This document shows, one piece after another, positions 39,729-48,778 of a stretch of DNA of 64,000 nt. The position numbers and the translations under genes are program-made. How positions within the stretch are numbered: the stretch's first letter is position 1; each line of letters begins with the position of its first letter. The notes below the pieces were generated by a model. That model saw only the letters and a list, made by a program, of their open reading frames with translations, ran no database searches and had not been told where the DNA came from. The stretch is from assembly GCA_036493895.1 (NCBI GenBank), contig DASXOZ010000016.1:1-64000 (forward strand), written 5' to 3'. This stretch comes from Candidatus Binatia bacterium (GTDB lineage: Bacteria > Desulfobacterota > Binatia > UBA1149 > CAITLU01).

Positions 39729-42700
39729 TTGCGGATTTCGAACGCCTCGTCCCGCCTGCGCTCGATTTCCGCCTCGGCCGCCCTTTTCCTGCTGATGTTT
39801 TCCCCCGCAACCGCGCTCGCGGTCTGCGGCAACGGCCTGCTCGAGAACGGCGAGCAGTGCGACGACGGCAACACGGCCAGCGGGGACTGCTGCGACTCGC
39901 TCTGCCAGCTCGAGCAGAGCGGCGCACCCTGCCCCGACGACGGCAACCAGTGCACGAGCGATACCTGCGACGGCCAGGGAACCTGCAACCACTCCATCGC
40001 GCAGTTCGCTCCCTGCGACGACGGCAACAGCTGCACCGTGGGAGACGTGTGCAACAGCGACGGGTTCTGCCAGAGCGGCGAGCAGCTGCCGGATGGCAAC
40101 ACCTGCGACGACGGCAACGGCTGCACGGTCGGCGACACCTGCACGAGCGGATTCTGCAGCGGCGCTCCCCGCGACTGCTCGAGCCTGACGAACGCTTGCG
40201 GAACCGGCTTCTGCAACGACAACACCGGCAACTGCGACGTCGAGTTCCAGTCCGACGGCACCACCTGCGACGACGGCAACACGTGCACGACGGATGACCA
40301 GTGCACCGGCGGATCCTGCGGCGGCACGGCGGTCGACTGTTCCGGCTCATCCGACCAGTGCAACAACGCGTTCTGTGACGGCGGGACCGGCCAGTGCGTC
40401 AAGATCCCCGTCGAGACGGCGATCCCGTGCAACGACGGCGACCCCTGCACGACGAACGATCGCTGCCGTTCCGGCCTCTGCCTCGGCACTGCGCTGGACT
40501 GCTCGGGACTGACGACCCAGTGCGCGACCGGCGAGTGCAACGCGGACAGCGGCCAATGCGAGGCGTTCGCCCGCGAGAACGGGACGATCTGCGACGACGG
40601 GGTCGCCTGCACGACGAACGACCAGTGTACGAACGGCGTCTGCGGCGGCAGCGCGGTGGTCTGCCCGCCACCGACCAATTCGTGCCAGACCAATACCTGC
40701 GACCAGCAGACGGGCCGGTGCAGTGTCGCCAACGGCACCACCTGCGACGACGGCGACCCGTGTACGGTCGGCGACTCGTGCAGGAACGGTATCTGCGCCG
40801 GAACGCCCCGCGACTGTTCGTCGCTCGACGGGCAGTGCACGACCGGAACCTGCAACGCCCAGACCGGGCAATGCGAGGCGGTACGGAAGACCGACGGAAC
40901 CTCGTGCAATGACGGGAGCAAGTGCACGCGCGCAGACACCTGCCAGGCCGGAGTCTGCTCCGGGGCGTCGGTGGACTGCTCGAGCCTCGACGGCGCCTGC
41001 ACCGTCGGGACCTGCAATCCCCAGAATGGCCACTGCGTCGCTTCTACGAAAAGCGACGGCGCGGTGTGTGACGACGGCAACCCGTGCACGACCGGTGACC
41101 AGTGCAGCGCCGGCGTCTGCGCGGGCACTGCGCGCGACTGCTCGTCCCTCAACGGGCAGTGCACGACCGGGTCCTGCGACGCCCGGAGCGGGCAGTGCGT
41201 GGCGACTCCGAAGTCCGACGGCACCTCGTGCAGCGACGGCAGCCTGTGTACGACCGGCGACCAGTGCACGGCCGGAACCTGCCGTGGCATCGCGAAGGAC
41301 TGCTCGGCCCTGAACGCAGCCTGCGCGACGGGAACCTGCAACCCGGACAGCGGCCAGTGCATCGCCGCGCCGAAAACCAACGGCACGGTGTGCGACGACG
41401 GCAACCTCTGCACGACCGGGGACCAGTGCAGCGCAGGCGTCTGCGCGGGCACCCCGCGCGACTGCTCGTCCTTGAACGGTCCGTGCGCGACCGGGACCTG
41501 TGACGCCCGGAGCGGGCAGTGCGCAGCGATTCCAAAAACCGACGGCACCTCGTGCAGCGACGGCAACCTCTGCACGATCGGCGACCAGTGCACGGCCGGG
41601 ACCTGCCACGGCACTGCGAAAGACTGCTCGGCTTTCAGCGGGCAGTGCGCGACGGGGACCTGCAACGTGGACAGCGGACAGTGCTTCGCTGCGCCAAAAA
41701 CCAACGGCACGGTGTGCGACGACGCCAATGCGTGCACGACCGGCGACCAGTGCAGCGCCGGCGTCTGCTCGGGCGCTCCGCGCGACTGCTCGTCCTTGAA
41801 CGGGCCGTGCTCGACCGGGACCTGCAACGTGCAGAGCGGGCAGTGCGCAGCGATCCCGAAGACCGACGGCACCTCCTGCAGCGACGGCAACCTCTGCACG
41901 ACCGGCGATCAGTGCACGGCGGGGACCTGTCACGGCGCCGCGAAGGACTGCTCGGCTTTCAGCGGGCAGTGCGCGACGGGGACCTGCAACGTCGACAGCG
42001 GACAGTGCTTCGCTGCACCAAAAACCAACGGCACGGTGTGCGACGACGCCAATGCGTGCACGACCGGCGATCAGTGCACGACCGGGACCTGCCGCGGCAC
42101 CGCGAAAGACTGCTCGGCCCTGGACGCCGCCTGCGCGACCGGTACCTGCAACCCCGACAGCGGCCAGTGTTTCGCGTCCGCAAAAACCAACGGCACGGTG
42201 TGCGACGACGGCAACGCGTGCACCGCCGGCGACCAGTGCAGCGCAGGCGCCTGCGCGGGCACCCCGCGCGACTGCTCCAGCCTGGACCGCGCGTGCGCGA
42301 CCGGAACCTGCAATGCGCAGAGCGGGCAGTGCGCCGCCATCCCGAAGACCGACGGCACCTCCTGCAGCGACGGCAACCTGTGCACGACCGCAGACCAGTG
42401 CACGGCCGGAACCTGCCGCGGCACCGCGAAGGACTGCTCGACCCTGAACGCGGACTGTGCGACCGGAACCTGCAACCCGGACAGCGGCCAGTGCACGGCC
42501 TCCCCCAAGCAGGACGGCACGACGTGCAACGATGGAAACGCCTGTACCAGCGCAGACCAGTGCAGCGCCGGCGTCTGCGCCGGCACGGCGCTGGATTGCT
42601 CGGACCTTTCCGACCAGTGCAACACCGGAGCCTGCGACGCGCGCAGCGGAACCTGCCAGAAGACCGCGAAGACCGACGGCACCGAGTGCAACGACGGCGC

Positions 42701-43274
42701 GTTCTGCACGAAGACCGATACCTGCCGCAGCGGTGCCTGCGTCGGCAGCGGCGATCCCTGCGCGGGCAACCCGGTCTGCTCGGGAGCGTGCAACGAAGCC
42801 GCCGACAACTGCAATGCCGCCAGGGGCACTCCCTGCGCGAACGACTCGAACGTCTGTACCGACGACGTCTGCGACGGCAGCGGGAGCTGCGGCCACGTCG
42901 CGAACACCGCCGCCTGCGACGACGGCCAGTTCTGCACAACCGGCGACCACTGCGCAGGTGGCGCCTGCGTAGGGACGCCCACTTGTCCCCAGACACACGC
43001 CTGCGGCGATACCTGCGACGAGACGGCCAAGGCCTGCCGCACCTGCGGGCATCCCTTCAGCAACACGCGCTGCATCGTCAACGCGGTGTTCGTGCTCCAG
43101 GGCGCCGTCGACCTGAGGACCTGCGAGCTGTGTACGTGCGACGTCGACTCGAACGGGATCGTCAGCGCGACCGACGCCCTGCTGATCCTGCGCACCTGCG
43201 CGGACCTCCCCGTCAGCCTCGACTGCCCGTCGCCCACTCAAACCACGACCACAACCACCACCGTCATCTTCTGA
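39729..43274 (+). CDS. Giant secreted Cys-rich tandem-repeat protein
   Basis: The 1181-residue protein starts at TTG 39729, supported by AGGAGGG seven bases upstream. A signal peptide (ISASAALFLLMFSPATALA) is followed by a DUF4215-like unit and about 16 consecutive 54-residue units. Each unit runs C-x-DG-x-x-CTTGDQC, AGxC-x-G, xDCSSLxxxCATGTC, SGQC and KTxGT. From unit 7 on, two unit types alternate (CAGTPRDCSS and CRGTAKDCSA types), giving a 108-residue higher-order repeat. The end repeats the TCGHPFSNTRCIVNAVF and CELCTCDVDSNGIVSATDAL module of the upstream gene plus a Thr tail. About 10 cysteines per unit suggests a rigid disulfide rod for the cell surface or matrix. Function is unknown. 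Confidence 0.88.
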   Translation: MRISNASSRLRSISASAALFLLMFSPATALAVCGNGLLENGEQCDDGNTASGDCCDSLCQLEQSGAPCPDDGNQCTSDTCDGQGTCNHSIAQFAPCDDGNSCTVGDVCNSDGFCQSGEQLPDGNTCDDGNGCTVGDTCTSGFCSGAPRDCSSLTNACGTGFCNDNTGNCDVEFQSDGTTCDDGNTCTTDDQCTGGSCGGTAVDCSGSSDQCNNAFCDGGTGQCVKIPVETAIPCNDGDPCTTNDRCRSGLCLGTALDCSGLTTQCATGECNADSGQCEAFARENGTICDDGVACTTNDQCTNGVCGGSAVVCPPPTNSCQTNTCDQQTGRCSVANGTTCDDGDPCTVGDSCRNGICAGTPRDCSSLDGQCTTGTCNAQTGQCEAVRKTDGTSCNDGSKCTRADTCQAGVCSGASVDCSSLDGACTVGTCNPQNGHCVASTKSDGAVCDDGNPCTTGDQCSAGVCAGTARDCSSLNGQCTTGSCDARSGQCVATPKSDGTSCSDGSLCTTGDQCTAGTCRGIAKDCSALNAACATGTCNPDSGQCIAAPKTNGTVCDDGNLCTTGDQCSAGVCAGTPRDCSSLNGPCATGTCDARSGQCAAIPKTDGTSCSDGNLCTIGDQCTAGTCHGTAKDCSAFSGQCATGTCNVDSGQCFAAPKTNGTVCDDANACTTGDQCSAGVCSGAPRDCSSLNGPCSTGTCNVQSGQCAAIPKTDGTSCSDGNLCTTGDQCTAGTCHGAAKDCSAFSGQCATGTCNVDSGQCFAAPKTNGTVCDDANACTTGDQCTTGTCRGTAKDCSALDAACATGTCNPDSGQCFASAKTNGTVCDDGNACTAGDQCSAGACAGTPRDCSSLDRACATGTCNAQSGQCAAIPKTDGTSCSDGNLCTTADQCTAGTCRGTAKDCSTLNADCATGTCNPDSGQCTASPKQDGTTCNDGNACTSADQCSAGVCAGTALDCSDLSDQCNTGACDARSGTCQKTAKTDGTECNDGAFCTKTDTCRSGACVGSGDPCAGNPVCSGACNEAADNCNAARGTPCANDSNVCTDDVCDGSGSCGHVANTAACDDGQFCTTGDHCAGGACVGTPTCPQTHACGDTCDETAKACRTCGHPFSNTRCIVNAVFVLQGAVDLRTCELCTCDVDSNGIVSATDALLILRTCADLPVSLDCPSPTQTTTTTTTVIF

Positions 43275-43355
43275 CCCCCTGCGCGGCGCCGTCCGCCGGG
43301 GCACGAGCCCGCGACAGCAGCAGCGACCCGGTCGAGAGAAAGCAGGACGCAGAGG

Positions 43356-43916
43356 TCAGTCGGGCAGGTGCTGCTCCCCCGCATCCTCGCGCCAGAACTG
43401 CGCATAGTCCTCGAGCGTTGCCAGCTTCGTCAGGTCGCGCATCCGGTCGACGTAGAGCACGCCCTGCAGGTGGTCGAGCTCGTGCTGGAATACCGTCGCG
43501 AGGAATCCTTCCGCTTCGATCGCGTGCACCGCGCCGTCGAGGTCGAGGTAGGACACGCGGATGCGACGCGGCCTCTCGACGAACCCGCGCAGGTTCGGCA
43601 CGGACAGGCATCCTTCCCAGAATCCCTGCTCTTCGCCGTCGAGGATCGTGATCTTCGGATTGAGAAAAACCCGCAGGCCGAAAGGTTCCTGTCCCGGATA
43701 GCGGTCCGAATCGGCATCGATTTCGATGACCGCGACCTGGATCGATGCGCCGATCTGCGGCGCAGCGAGTCCGATTCCCTGCTCATGGTGCATCGTGTCG
43801 ATCATGTCTTCGATCAACGCCTGCAGCGCGGCCGAGCCGATTTCGTCAGGCTCGACATCGCGCGCGACCACGCGAAGAAGCGGATTTCCGATCGTCAGGA
43901 CGGGGAGTATGGCCAT
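43356..43916 (-). CDS. def: Peptide deformylase
   Basis: The enzyme removes the formyl group from nascent N-terminal formyl-Met in the cytoplasm. All three family motifs are present: GIGLAAPQIG, EGCLSVP and the metal-binding QHELDHLQG. The 186 residues match the normal length. ATG 43916 starts directly before the conserved first strand (ILPVLTIGNPLLR). It lies convergent to the Cys-rich giant gene and 53 bp downstream of the esterase gene on the same strand. Confidence 0.95.
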   Translation of the reverse strand: MAILPVLTIGNPLLRVVARDVEPDEIGSAALQALIEDMIDTMHHEQGIGLAAPQIGASIQVAVIEIDADSDRYPGQEPFGLRVFLNPKITILDGEEQGFWEGCLSVPNLRGFVERPRRIRVSYLDLDGAVHAIEAEGFLATVFQHELDHLQGVLYVDRMRDLTKLATLEDYAQFWREDAGEQHLPD

Positions 43917-43969
43917 CGTACTCGTGCGGCAGCGCCGCGGCGCCTACATGTCGGCGAACGCGCGAAGGC

Positions 43970-45109
43970 TCAAGCGCGCTCGCTCCCGAGGCTTTCGCGC
44001 GCGCCGGCCTGCGACGGCAGCGCCAGGCGCGGATCGAACCACGTAAGGATGCGGTCGTTCTCTTCGCGCGGATACGTGTGGGAGAGATCCTCGATGATCC
44101 TCAGCGTGATGTCGGCGCCGGCGCGGGTCAGCTCGTCGGCCGCCATCTCGGCGGTCTCTACCGGGAACATCCAGTCGAGGCGCCCGTGCACGAGCCAGAT
44201 GCGGCTGGCCGCCGCACGCGCGAGGTTTCCCCCGACGAGGTTGGCCGGGTGCAGCACTCCCGACACCGGCGCAAGGTGCGTGTACGGCGCATCCTCGGAG
44301 AGACCTTCGAGGAGCGTGTACGTTGCGCCGTCGGAAAGACCCGTCAGCAGGATGTGCGAGCGATCGACGTTCCAGCGGCCCGCGATGTAGGCGACCATGT
44401 CGCGCAGGTTGCGGGAATCGAGGTCGGGGCCCATCAGCGACCACGTCGGACCCGCCGCCGTCGGCGCGGCGAGAAGAAAACGGCGTCCTCGCGCTTCGCG
44501 CAGCCAGGTCCACAGGAAATCGCGGCCGGAGCCCGAGCCGCCGTGCAATGCGACGACGAGGGGCCGAGGCGAGGCGCCGTCGTAGCTCTCCGGAACGTAG
44601 AGGCAGAAGCCCCCGCGAACGTCGGCACCGCGCTCTCCGCCGCTGTGATGGAGGCCGACGGTGACGCCTTCGGGCGGCGTGCGTTCGAGCTCGGCGAGCC
44701 GGTCGTGCAGCGGCGCCTCGACGAAATAGCGCGACAATGGCGGAAAGCGGTGCAGCGCGTAGAGGTGCTCGAGCGCACGGCAGAACGTCCTCAGGCTCGC
44801 GATCACCTTGAGGATCGATTCCCCGCCGCCGCTGGCGGCCAGGAACATCTCGAGGGAGCGGCGCGCCAGCTCGGCACCGTCGGCAAAGCGCGCGTGAAAC
44901 GCTGCCATCGGTGCCGGCGGCGTAGCAGCGCGATACGCGTCCAGTGTCTTTTCGAGCTCGGCGTGATGCGGCGCCAGCGCCTTGCGGAGCTGGCCGATTT
45001 CCGGCGGATGAAGATAGCGCGCCGCTGTCTCCATCGCGCCAAGAACCGTGAGCGTCGCGACACCGACGGCGGCAAGGGCTTCCTGGTAGTCGTCGGGGAT
45101 CTCGACCAT
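43970..45109 (-). CDS. Alpha/beta hydrolase (phospholipase/carboxylesterase type)
   Basis: The C-terminal part (about residues 165-365) is an esterase fold with PLVVALHGGSGSGRDF (oxyanion strand), the nucleophile elbow ILLTGLSDGATY (Ser in GLSDG), Asp in WLVHGRLDWMFP and His in IIEDLSHTYPR. Together they form a complete Ser-Asp-His triad. The N-terminal 160 residues are helical and not recognised; they may be a lid or a regulatory domain. No signal peptide is visible, so action is cytoplasmic. Substrate is probably a carboxylic ester. ATG 45109 is the likely start. The def gene follows on the same strand. Confidence 0.82.
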   Translation of the reverse strand: MVEIPDDYQEALAAVGVATLTVLGAMETAARYLHPPEIGQLRKALAPHHAELEKTLDAYRAATPPAPMAAFHARFADGAELARRSLEMFLAASGGGESILKVIASLRTFCRALEHLYALHRFPPLSRYFVEAPLHDRLAELERTPPEGVTVGLHHSGGERGADVRGGFCLYVPESYDGASPRPLVVALHGGSGSGRDFLWTWLREARGRRFLLAAPTAAGPTWSLMGPDLDSRNLRDMVAYIAGRWNVDRSHILLTGLSDGATYTLLEGLSEDAPYTHLAPVSGVLHPANLVGGNLARAAASRIWLVHGRLDWMFPVETAEMAADELTRAGADITLRIIEDLSHTYPREENDRILTWFDPRLALPSQAGARESLGSERA

Positions 45110-45323
45110 CGACTCCTCGGAGAACCCGGCGTGCGGACGAGTCCGGGATCGATCCTGCGTGCGCCGCCTGCGCGAAATAATTCCGTTGTCGCAAAGACGG
45201 CGCGAAACTACTGGCCTGCGCGGGCGTCACCCTAAGCGATGGCCGCGGCCCTTGGAAGGCCCGGCCCCCGAACGCGCACTCGCGGCCGCGCCGGGGCGGT
45301 GCTAATCGGAGCCGGGGACTGCG

Positions 45324-47630
45324 ATGCACCAAGCCGCCTGCCAAAGTTCCCCAAAGGAAACGCGGCCTCTGCTATCTGCGGCGCGATGCGTCAGCCTGCG
45401 GGCAATTGCAGCTGCAGTCGTCCTCGCCCTGCCCGCCACCTGCGCGATAGCCGAGCCCGTCGTCGGCACCAACATCACTGCCGAATTGCTGAGCGACCAG
45501 GAGACGATCCGTCCGGGGCAGCCCTTCACCGTCGGGATCGCACTCAGGCCGGCGGCCGGCTGGCACACGTACTGGCAGAACCCCGGCGACAGCGGGCTCC
45601 CGACCCGCGTCGAGTGGAAGCTGCCCGACGGTTTTCGTGCGGGTGAATTGCAGTGGCCCCATCCGGTTCGACTGGGCAATCCGCCGTTCGTGACCTTCGG
45701 ATACGAAGGCGACTCGCTGCTCTTGACCGACATCCAGACGCCGGACTCGGCCAAAGTCGGCGAAGACATCCAGATCGTCGCAACTGCAAAATGGCTCGCA
45801 TGTCGTGAAGACGCGTGCGTGCCGGGGAAAGCAGACCTTCCGCTGAAAATCCGCGTCGAAGACGCCCCGGCCGTCCGCGACTCGCGTGTCTGCGATCTTT
45901 TCGATGCCGCGCGACAAGGGGTCCCCCGCTCTCTCGACGGCTGGTCCGCAAAGTTCTCCGGCAACGCCGATACGATGCGATTCGAGATCAGCGGCCCGAA
46001 AGATTCGCGCCCGTCGACCAATCGCCTCGACCTCTTCCCGCTCGAAGGACGCATCGTCGATGCGTCGGCGCAGGCACGCACGACGACGACCGATGACGGC
46101 TTCGTCGTCGAAGTTGCGCGCGACAAGCATGCGACCGGTCTCCCCGATCACCTCGGCCTCGTCGTCGTCGCCGACGGCGGCTGGGATTTCGGCGGCAACG
46201 TGCACGCGCTGCGCGTCGATGCGCGCAACGTCGCAGCTGCGGCGCCCGGGAGTGCGGCTGCGGCCGCGCCTGCCGCAGCGCCTGTGCCTGCCGCCGTGCC
46301 TGCACCCGGCGCGGCGCCTGCACCCACCCCTGCCACCGAGGCGCGCGGCGGCGAAGCTGCGTCGCCCGCGCCGGCGCGCGTCGCGCAGACCGGCGTCGGC
46401 GACATTACGCTGTGGGCCGCCATTTCCCTGGCCTTCCTCGGCGGACTGGTCCTCAACCTGATGCCCTGCGTGTTCCCCGTGCTGTCGCTGAAGATCCTCG
46501 GTTTCGTGCACGTCGCACACAGCGAGCCGGCCGCGGTGCGGCGTCACGGCTACGCGTTCTGCGCCGGAGTCGTCGTGTCGTTCTGGGTTCTCGCGGCGCT
46601 GCTGCTTTCGCTTCGCGCGGCGGGCGATGCGCTCGGCTGGGGCTTCCAGCTCCAGGAGCCGAGGTTCGTCGCGCTGATGATCGCGCTCTTGTTCATGCTC
46701 GCGCTCAATCTTCTCGGCGTCTTCGAGTTCGGCGGGTCGCTGTCGGCGGTTGCCGGACGGATGGATTCCGGATCCGGTTACGTCGGTGCCTTCGCCAGTG
46801 GAGCACTGGCGACCGTGCTCGCGACGCCCTGCACTGCACCGTTCATGGGATCGGCGCTCGGATACGCGCTCGTGCAGCCGGCGCCGGCCGCAGTGGCCGT
46901 GTTCACGTCGCTCGGCGTCGGCATGGCGTCGCCGTATCTCCTGCTTTCGTGCGTTCCGCGCCTGCTCGCGCGACTTCCGCGGCCGGGCCCGTGGATGGAA
47001 CGATTGCGCCAGGCGATGGCGTTCCCGCTGCTGGCCACGGTTGCGTGGCTGATCTGGGTGTTCGGCCGCGAAACCGGAAACGATGGCGTGCTGCTGCTTC
47101 TGCTGTCGTTGCTCCTTCTCGCGATGGCCGCGTGGATGATTGGGGGCGAAGCGGACGGCCCACATCCTGTTGCAAGGTTCTGTGCTGGGCTGAGCGTCGC
47201 CGGATCGGTCGTGCTGACGCTTGCTGCAGCGTCCGCGCCGACGCCCGCAACCGGCTCGACCGCCGTCTCCGAAGGCGCCGTCGTCTGGCAGCCGTGGGAT
47301 CCCGGTGGCATCGCGCGCCACCGCAGCGAAGGACGCGCGGTATTCGTCGATTTCACAGCCGACTGGTGCCTGTCGTGCAAGGTCAACGAGCGCGTGGCCC
47401 TGACCGGCGACGATTTCGCGGGCCAGCTTCGCGCGGCCGGAGCGGTCGCGATGAAAGCGGACTGGACCCGCTCCGATCCGCGCATCACCGAGGCGCTCGC
47501 GAGCTTCGGGCGAAGCGGCGTTCCGCTCTACGTCGTCTATCCGCGCGACCCCGCGCGCGATCCCATCGTGCTGCCGCAGGTGCTGACGCCGTCGGTGGTC
47601 CACGACGCGCTCGCCAAGGCACTTTCCTGA
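45324..47630 (+). CDS. DsbD/ScsB-like thiol-disulfide reductase
   Basis: The 768-residue protein has a signal-like N terminus, a periplasmic DsbD-alpha-type domain (GWHTYWQNPGDSGLPTRVEW; CREDACVPG) and an Ala/Pro linker. Eight membrane helices carry the two transmembrane cysteine motifs (LMPCVFPVLSLK and ATPCTAPFMGSALG), and a C-terminal thioredoxin domain has the CxxC DWCLSCKVNE. It passes electrons from cytoplasmic thioredoxin to periplasmic disulfides. In an organism that secretes so many cysteine-rich proteins, such a reductase would support correct disulfide formation. GGAG and GGGG precede ATG 45324. Confidence 0.92.
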   Translation: MHQAACQSSPKETRPLLSAARCVSLRAIAAAVVLALPATCAIAEPVVGTNITAELLSDQETIRPGQPFTVGIALRPAAGWHTYWQNPGDSGLPTRVEWKLPDGFRAGELQWPHPVRLGNPPFVTFGYEGDSLLLTDIQTPDSAKVGEDIQIVATAKWLACREDACVPGKADLPLKIRVEDAPAVRDSRVCDLFDAARQGVPRSLDGWSAKFSGNADTMRFEISGPKDSRPSTNRLDLFPLEGRIVDASAQARTTTTDDGFVVEVARDKHATGLPDHLGLVVVADGGWDFGGNVHALRVDARNVAAAAPGSAAAAAPAAAPVPAAVPAPGAAPAPTPATEARGGEAASPAPARVAQTGVGDITLWAAISLAFLGGLVLNLMPCVFPVLSLKILGFVHVAHSEPAAVRRHGYAFCAGVVVSFWVLAALLLSLRAAGDALGWGFQLQEPRFVALMIALLFMLALNLLGVFEFGGSLSAVAGRMDSGSGYVGAFASGALATVLATPCTAPFMGSALGYALVQPAPAAVAVFTSLGVGMASPYLLLSCVPRLLARLPRPGPWMERLRQAMAFPLLATVAWLIWVFGRETGNDGVLLLLLSLLLLAMAAWMIGGEADGPHPVARFCAGLSVAGSVVLTLAAASAPTPATGSTAVSEGAVVWQPWDPGGIARHRSEGRAVFVDFTADWCLSCKVNERVALTGDDFAGQLRAAGAVAMKADWTRSDPRITEALASFGRSGVPLYVVYPRDPARDPIVLPQVLTPSVVHDALAKALS

Positions 47631-47633
47631 CGG

Positions 47634-47717
47634 TTGGGGACAGGCAGTATCCCTCTGGTGCCTGACCCCATTCCTCTGGTGCCTGACCCTATTCCTCTGG
47701 TGCCTGACCCCATTACA
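47634..47717. repeat. GGTGCCTGACCCC-family tandem array, locus 6
   Basis: GGTGCC starts at 47657, 47678 and 47699 (21-bp period; unit GGTGCCTGACCCCATTCCTCT; middle unit with CCCTATT). A reverse-oriented GGGGACAGGCA word opens the array at 47637. It lies between the DsbD-like stop and the start of the next gene, whose GTG begins 20 bases after the array. Confidence 0.85.
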
Positions 47718-47736
47718 TGCCAGCAATGCCGCCTGC

Positions 47737-48705
47737 GTGAAGGTGTCCGTCGTTCTTCCGTACTGGCTCGACCGTCCTGCGCTCGAGGCCGTCGACATTG
47801 CCCGCAGCGCGGCGGCTGCGGGCTTCGAAGAGCTGTGGATCGGCGAGATGATGACGTTCGATGCCTTCGCGCTCGCGGCGGCAATCGTCCGCGAGACTGA
47901 GCAGCTTCGCGTCGTCGTCGGTCCCCTGGCAATCGCAGTGAGGACTGCCGCGTCGCTGGCACTCGGAATCACGTCGGTGAGCGAGCTCGGCGGTCGCCGC
48001 GCCGACCTCGCGCTTGGCGCTTCCACCCCGGTCGTCGTCCGCGACTGGCACGGCCGCAGCTTCGATGGTGCAGTCGAGCGAATGCGCGAGACGGTCGCCG
48101 CGCTGAAGCCCATGCTCGCCGGCGAGAAATCCTCGTTCGACGGCAGGCACGTGCGCACGCGCGGGTTCCGCATGACGGCGCGCGCCGCACACTCGACGAT
48201 CACCGTCGCCGCGTTCGGCACGAAGATGCTCGATCTTGCCGCCACTGTCGCCGACCGCGTCGTCGTCAACCTCGTGACGACCACCCAGGTGGCGCGCGTC
48301 AAGCAGCGGATCGCGGCTGCAGCCGCCGCGGCGGGAAAGCCCGCCCCGCCGCTGGCCGTCTGGCTGCCCGCCGCGATCGCTCCCACGCCGGCGGCGTGGG
48401 AGCAGCTCGCACGGCAGCTCGTCGTCTATCTTGCACCGAAAGGCTACGGCGAGATGTTCATCGATGCCGGGTTCGGAAGCATCGTCGAGCAGGCCCGCAG
48501 CGGCACCCATCCTCGCGATCTCCTGCGCGCGATGCCGCGCGAGCTCGTCCAGGCGGTCGGCGCGATCGGATCCGGCGATGCGCTGCGCAGCCGGCTTGCC
48601 GAGTACGCGCGGGCCGGCGCCGATGAGGCCGGGATCGTTCCGGTGACGGCGCACGACGATGCAGGCCGCACGCTACTTCGCGACCTCGCCGGCGCGAACG
48701 CCTGA
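47737..48705 (+). CDS. LLM-class oxidoreductase (F420-type)
   Basis: The 322-residue protein is a luciferase-like flavin/F420 enzyme: VSVVLPYWLDRPALEAVDIA, GFEELWIGEMMTFDAF, VVVGPLAIAVRTAASLALGI and the helix after AVERMRETVAALKPML. This form starts later than the 17488-18546 enzyme and shares little sequence with it, so they are not recent copies. GTG 47737 opens the first strand directly. Substrate unknown. F420 itself cannot be proved from this gene alone; FMN is the alternative cofactor. Confidence 0.85.
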   Translation: MKVSVVLPYWLDRPALEAVDIARSAAAAGFEELWIGEMMTFDAFALAAAIVRETEQLRVVVGPLAIAVRTAASLALGITSVSELGGRRADLALGASTPVVVRDWHGRSFDGAVERMRETVAALKPMLAGEKSSFDGRHVRTRGFRMTARAAHSTITVAAFGTKMLDLAATVADRVVVNLVTTTQVARVKQRIAAAAAAAGKPAPPLAVWLPAAIAPTPAAWEQLARQLVVYLAPKGYGEMFIDAGFGSIVEQARSGTHPRDLLRAMPRELVQAVGAIGSGDALRSRLAEYARAGADEAGIVPVTAHDDAGRTLLRDLAGANA

Positions 48706-48778
48706 GCGAATCCGAGGGCGCTACAAAAACCGTAGCGCTACATTTTTTGCAGCATCCGGAAAATCGCCGCGGCAGCGG

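Noticed and set aside
38243..41899. 1218-codon minus frame rich in P, S, Q, H, V
   Set aside because: It is antisense to two secreted proteins with clear domains and shows only repeat-mirror sequence.
40000..43000. Possible CRISPR array
   Set aside because: Units are 162 bp, coding, in frame and continuous, without short unique spacers.
40347..43304. 985-codon minus-strand frame opposite the giant Cys-rich gene
   Set aside because: Ala/Gly/Arg/Val-only composition is the mirror of Cys/Thr/Gly codons. The plus frame has signal peptide, RBS and known module.
45372..48386. 1004-codon minus frame opposite the DsbD-like and LLM genes
   Set aside because: No family content; the two plus-strand genes have complete motifs.
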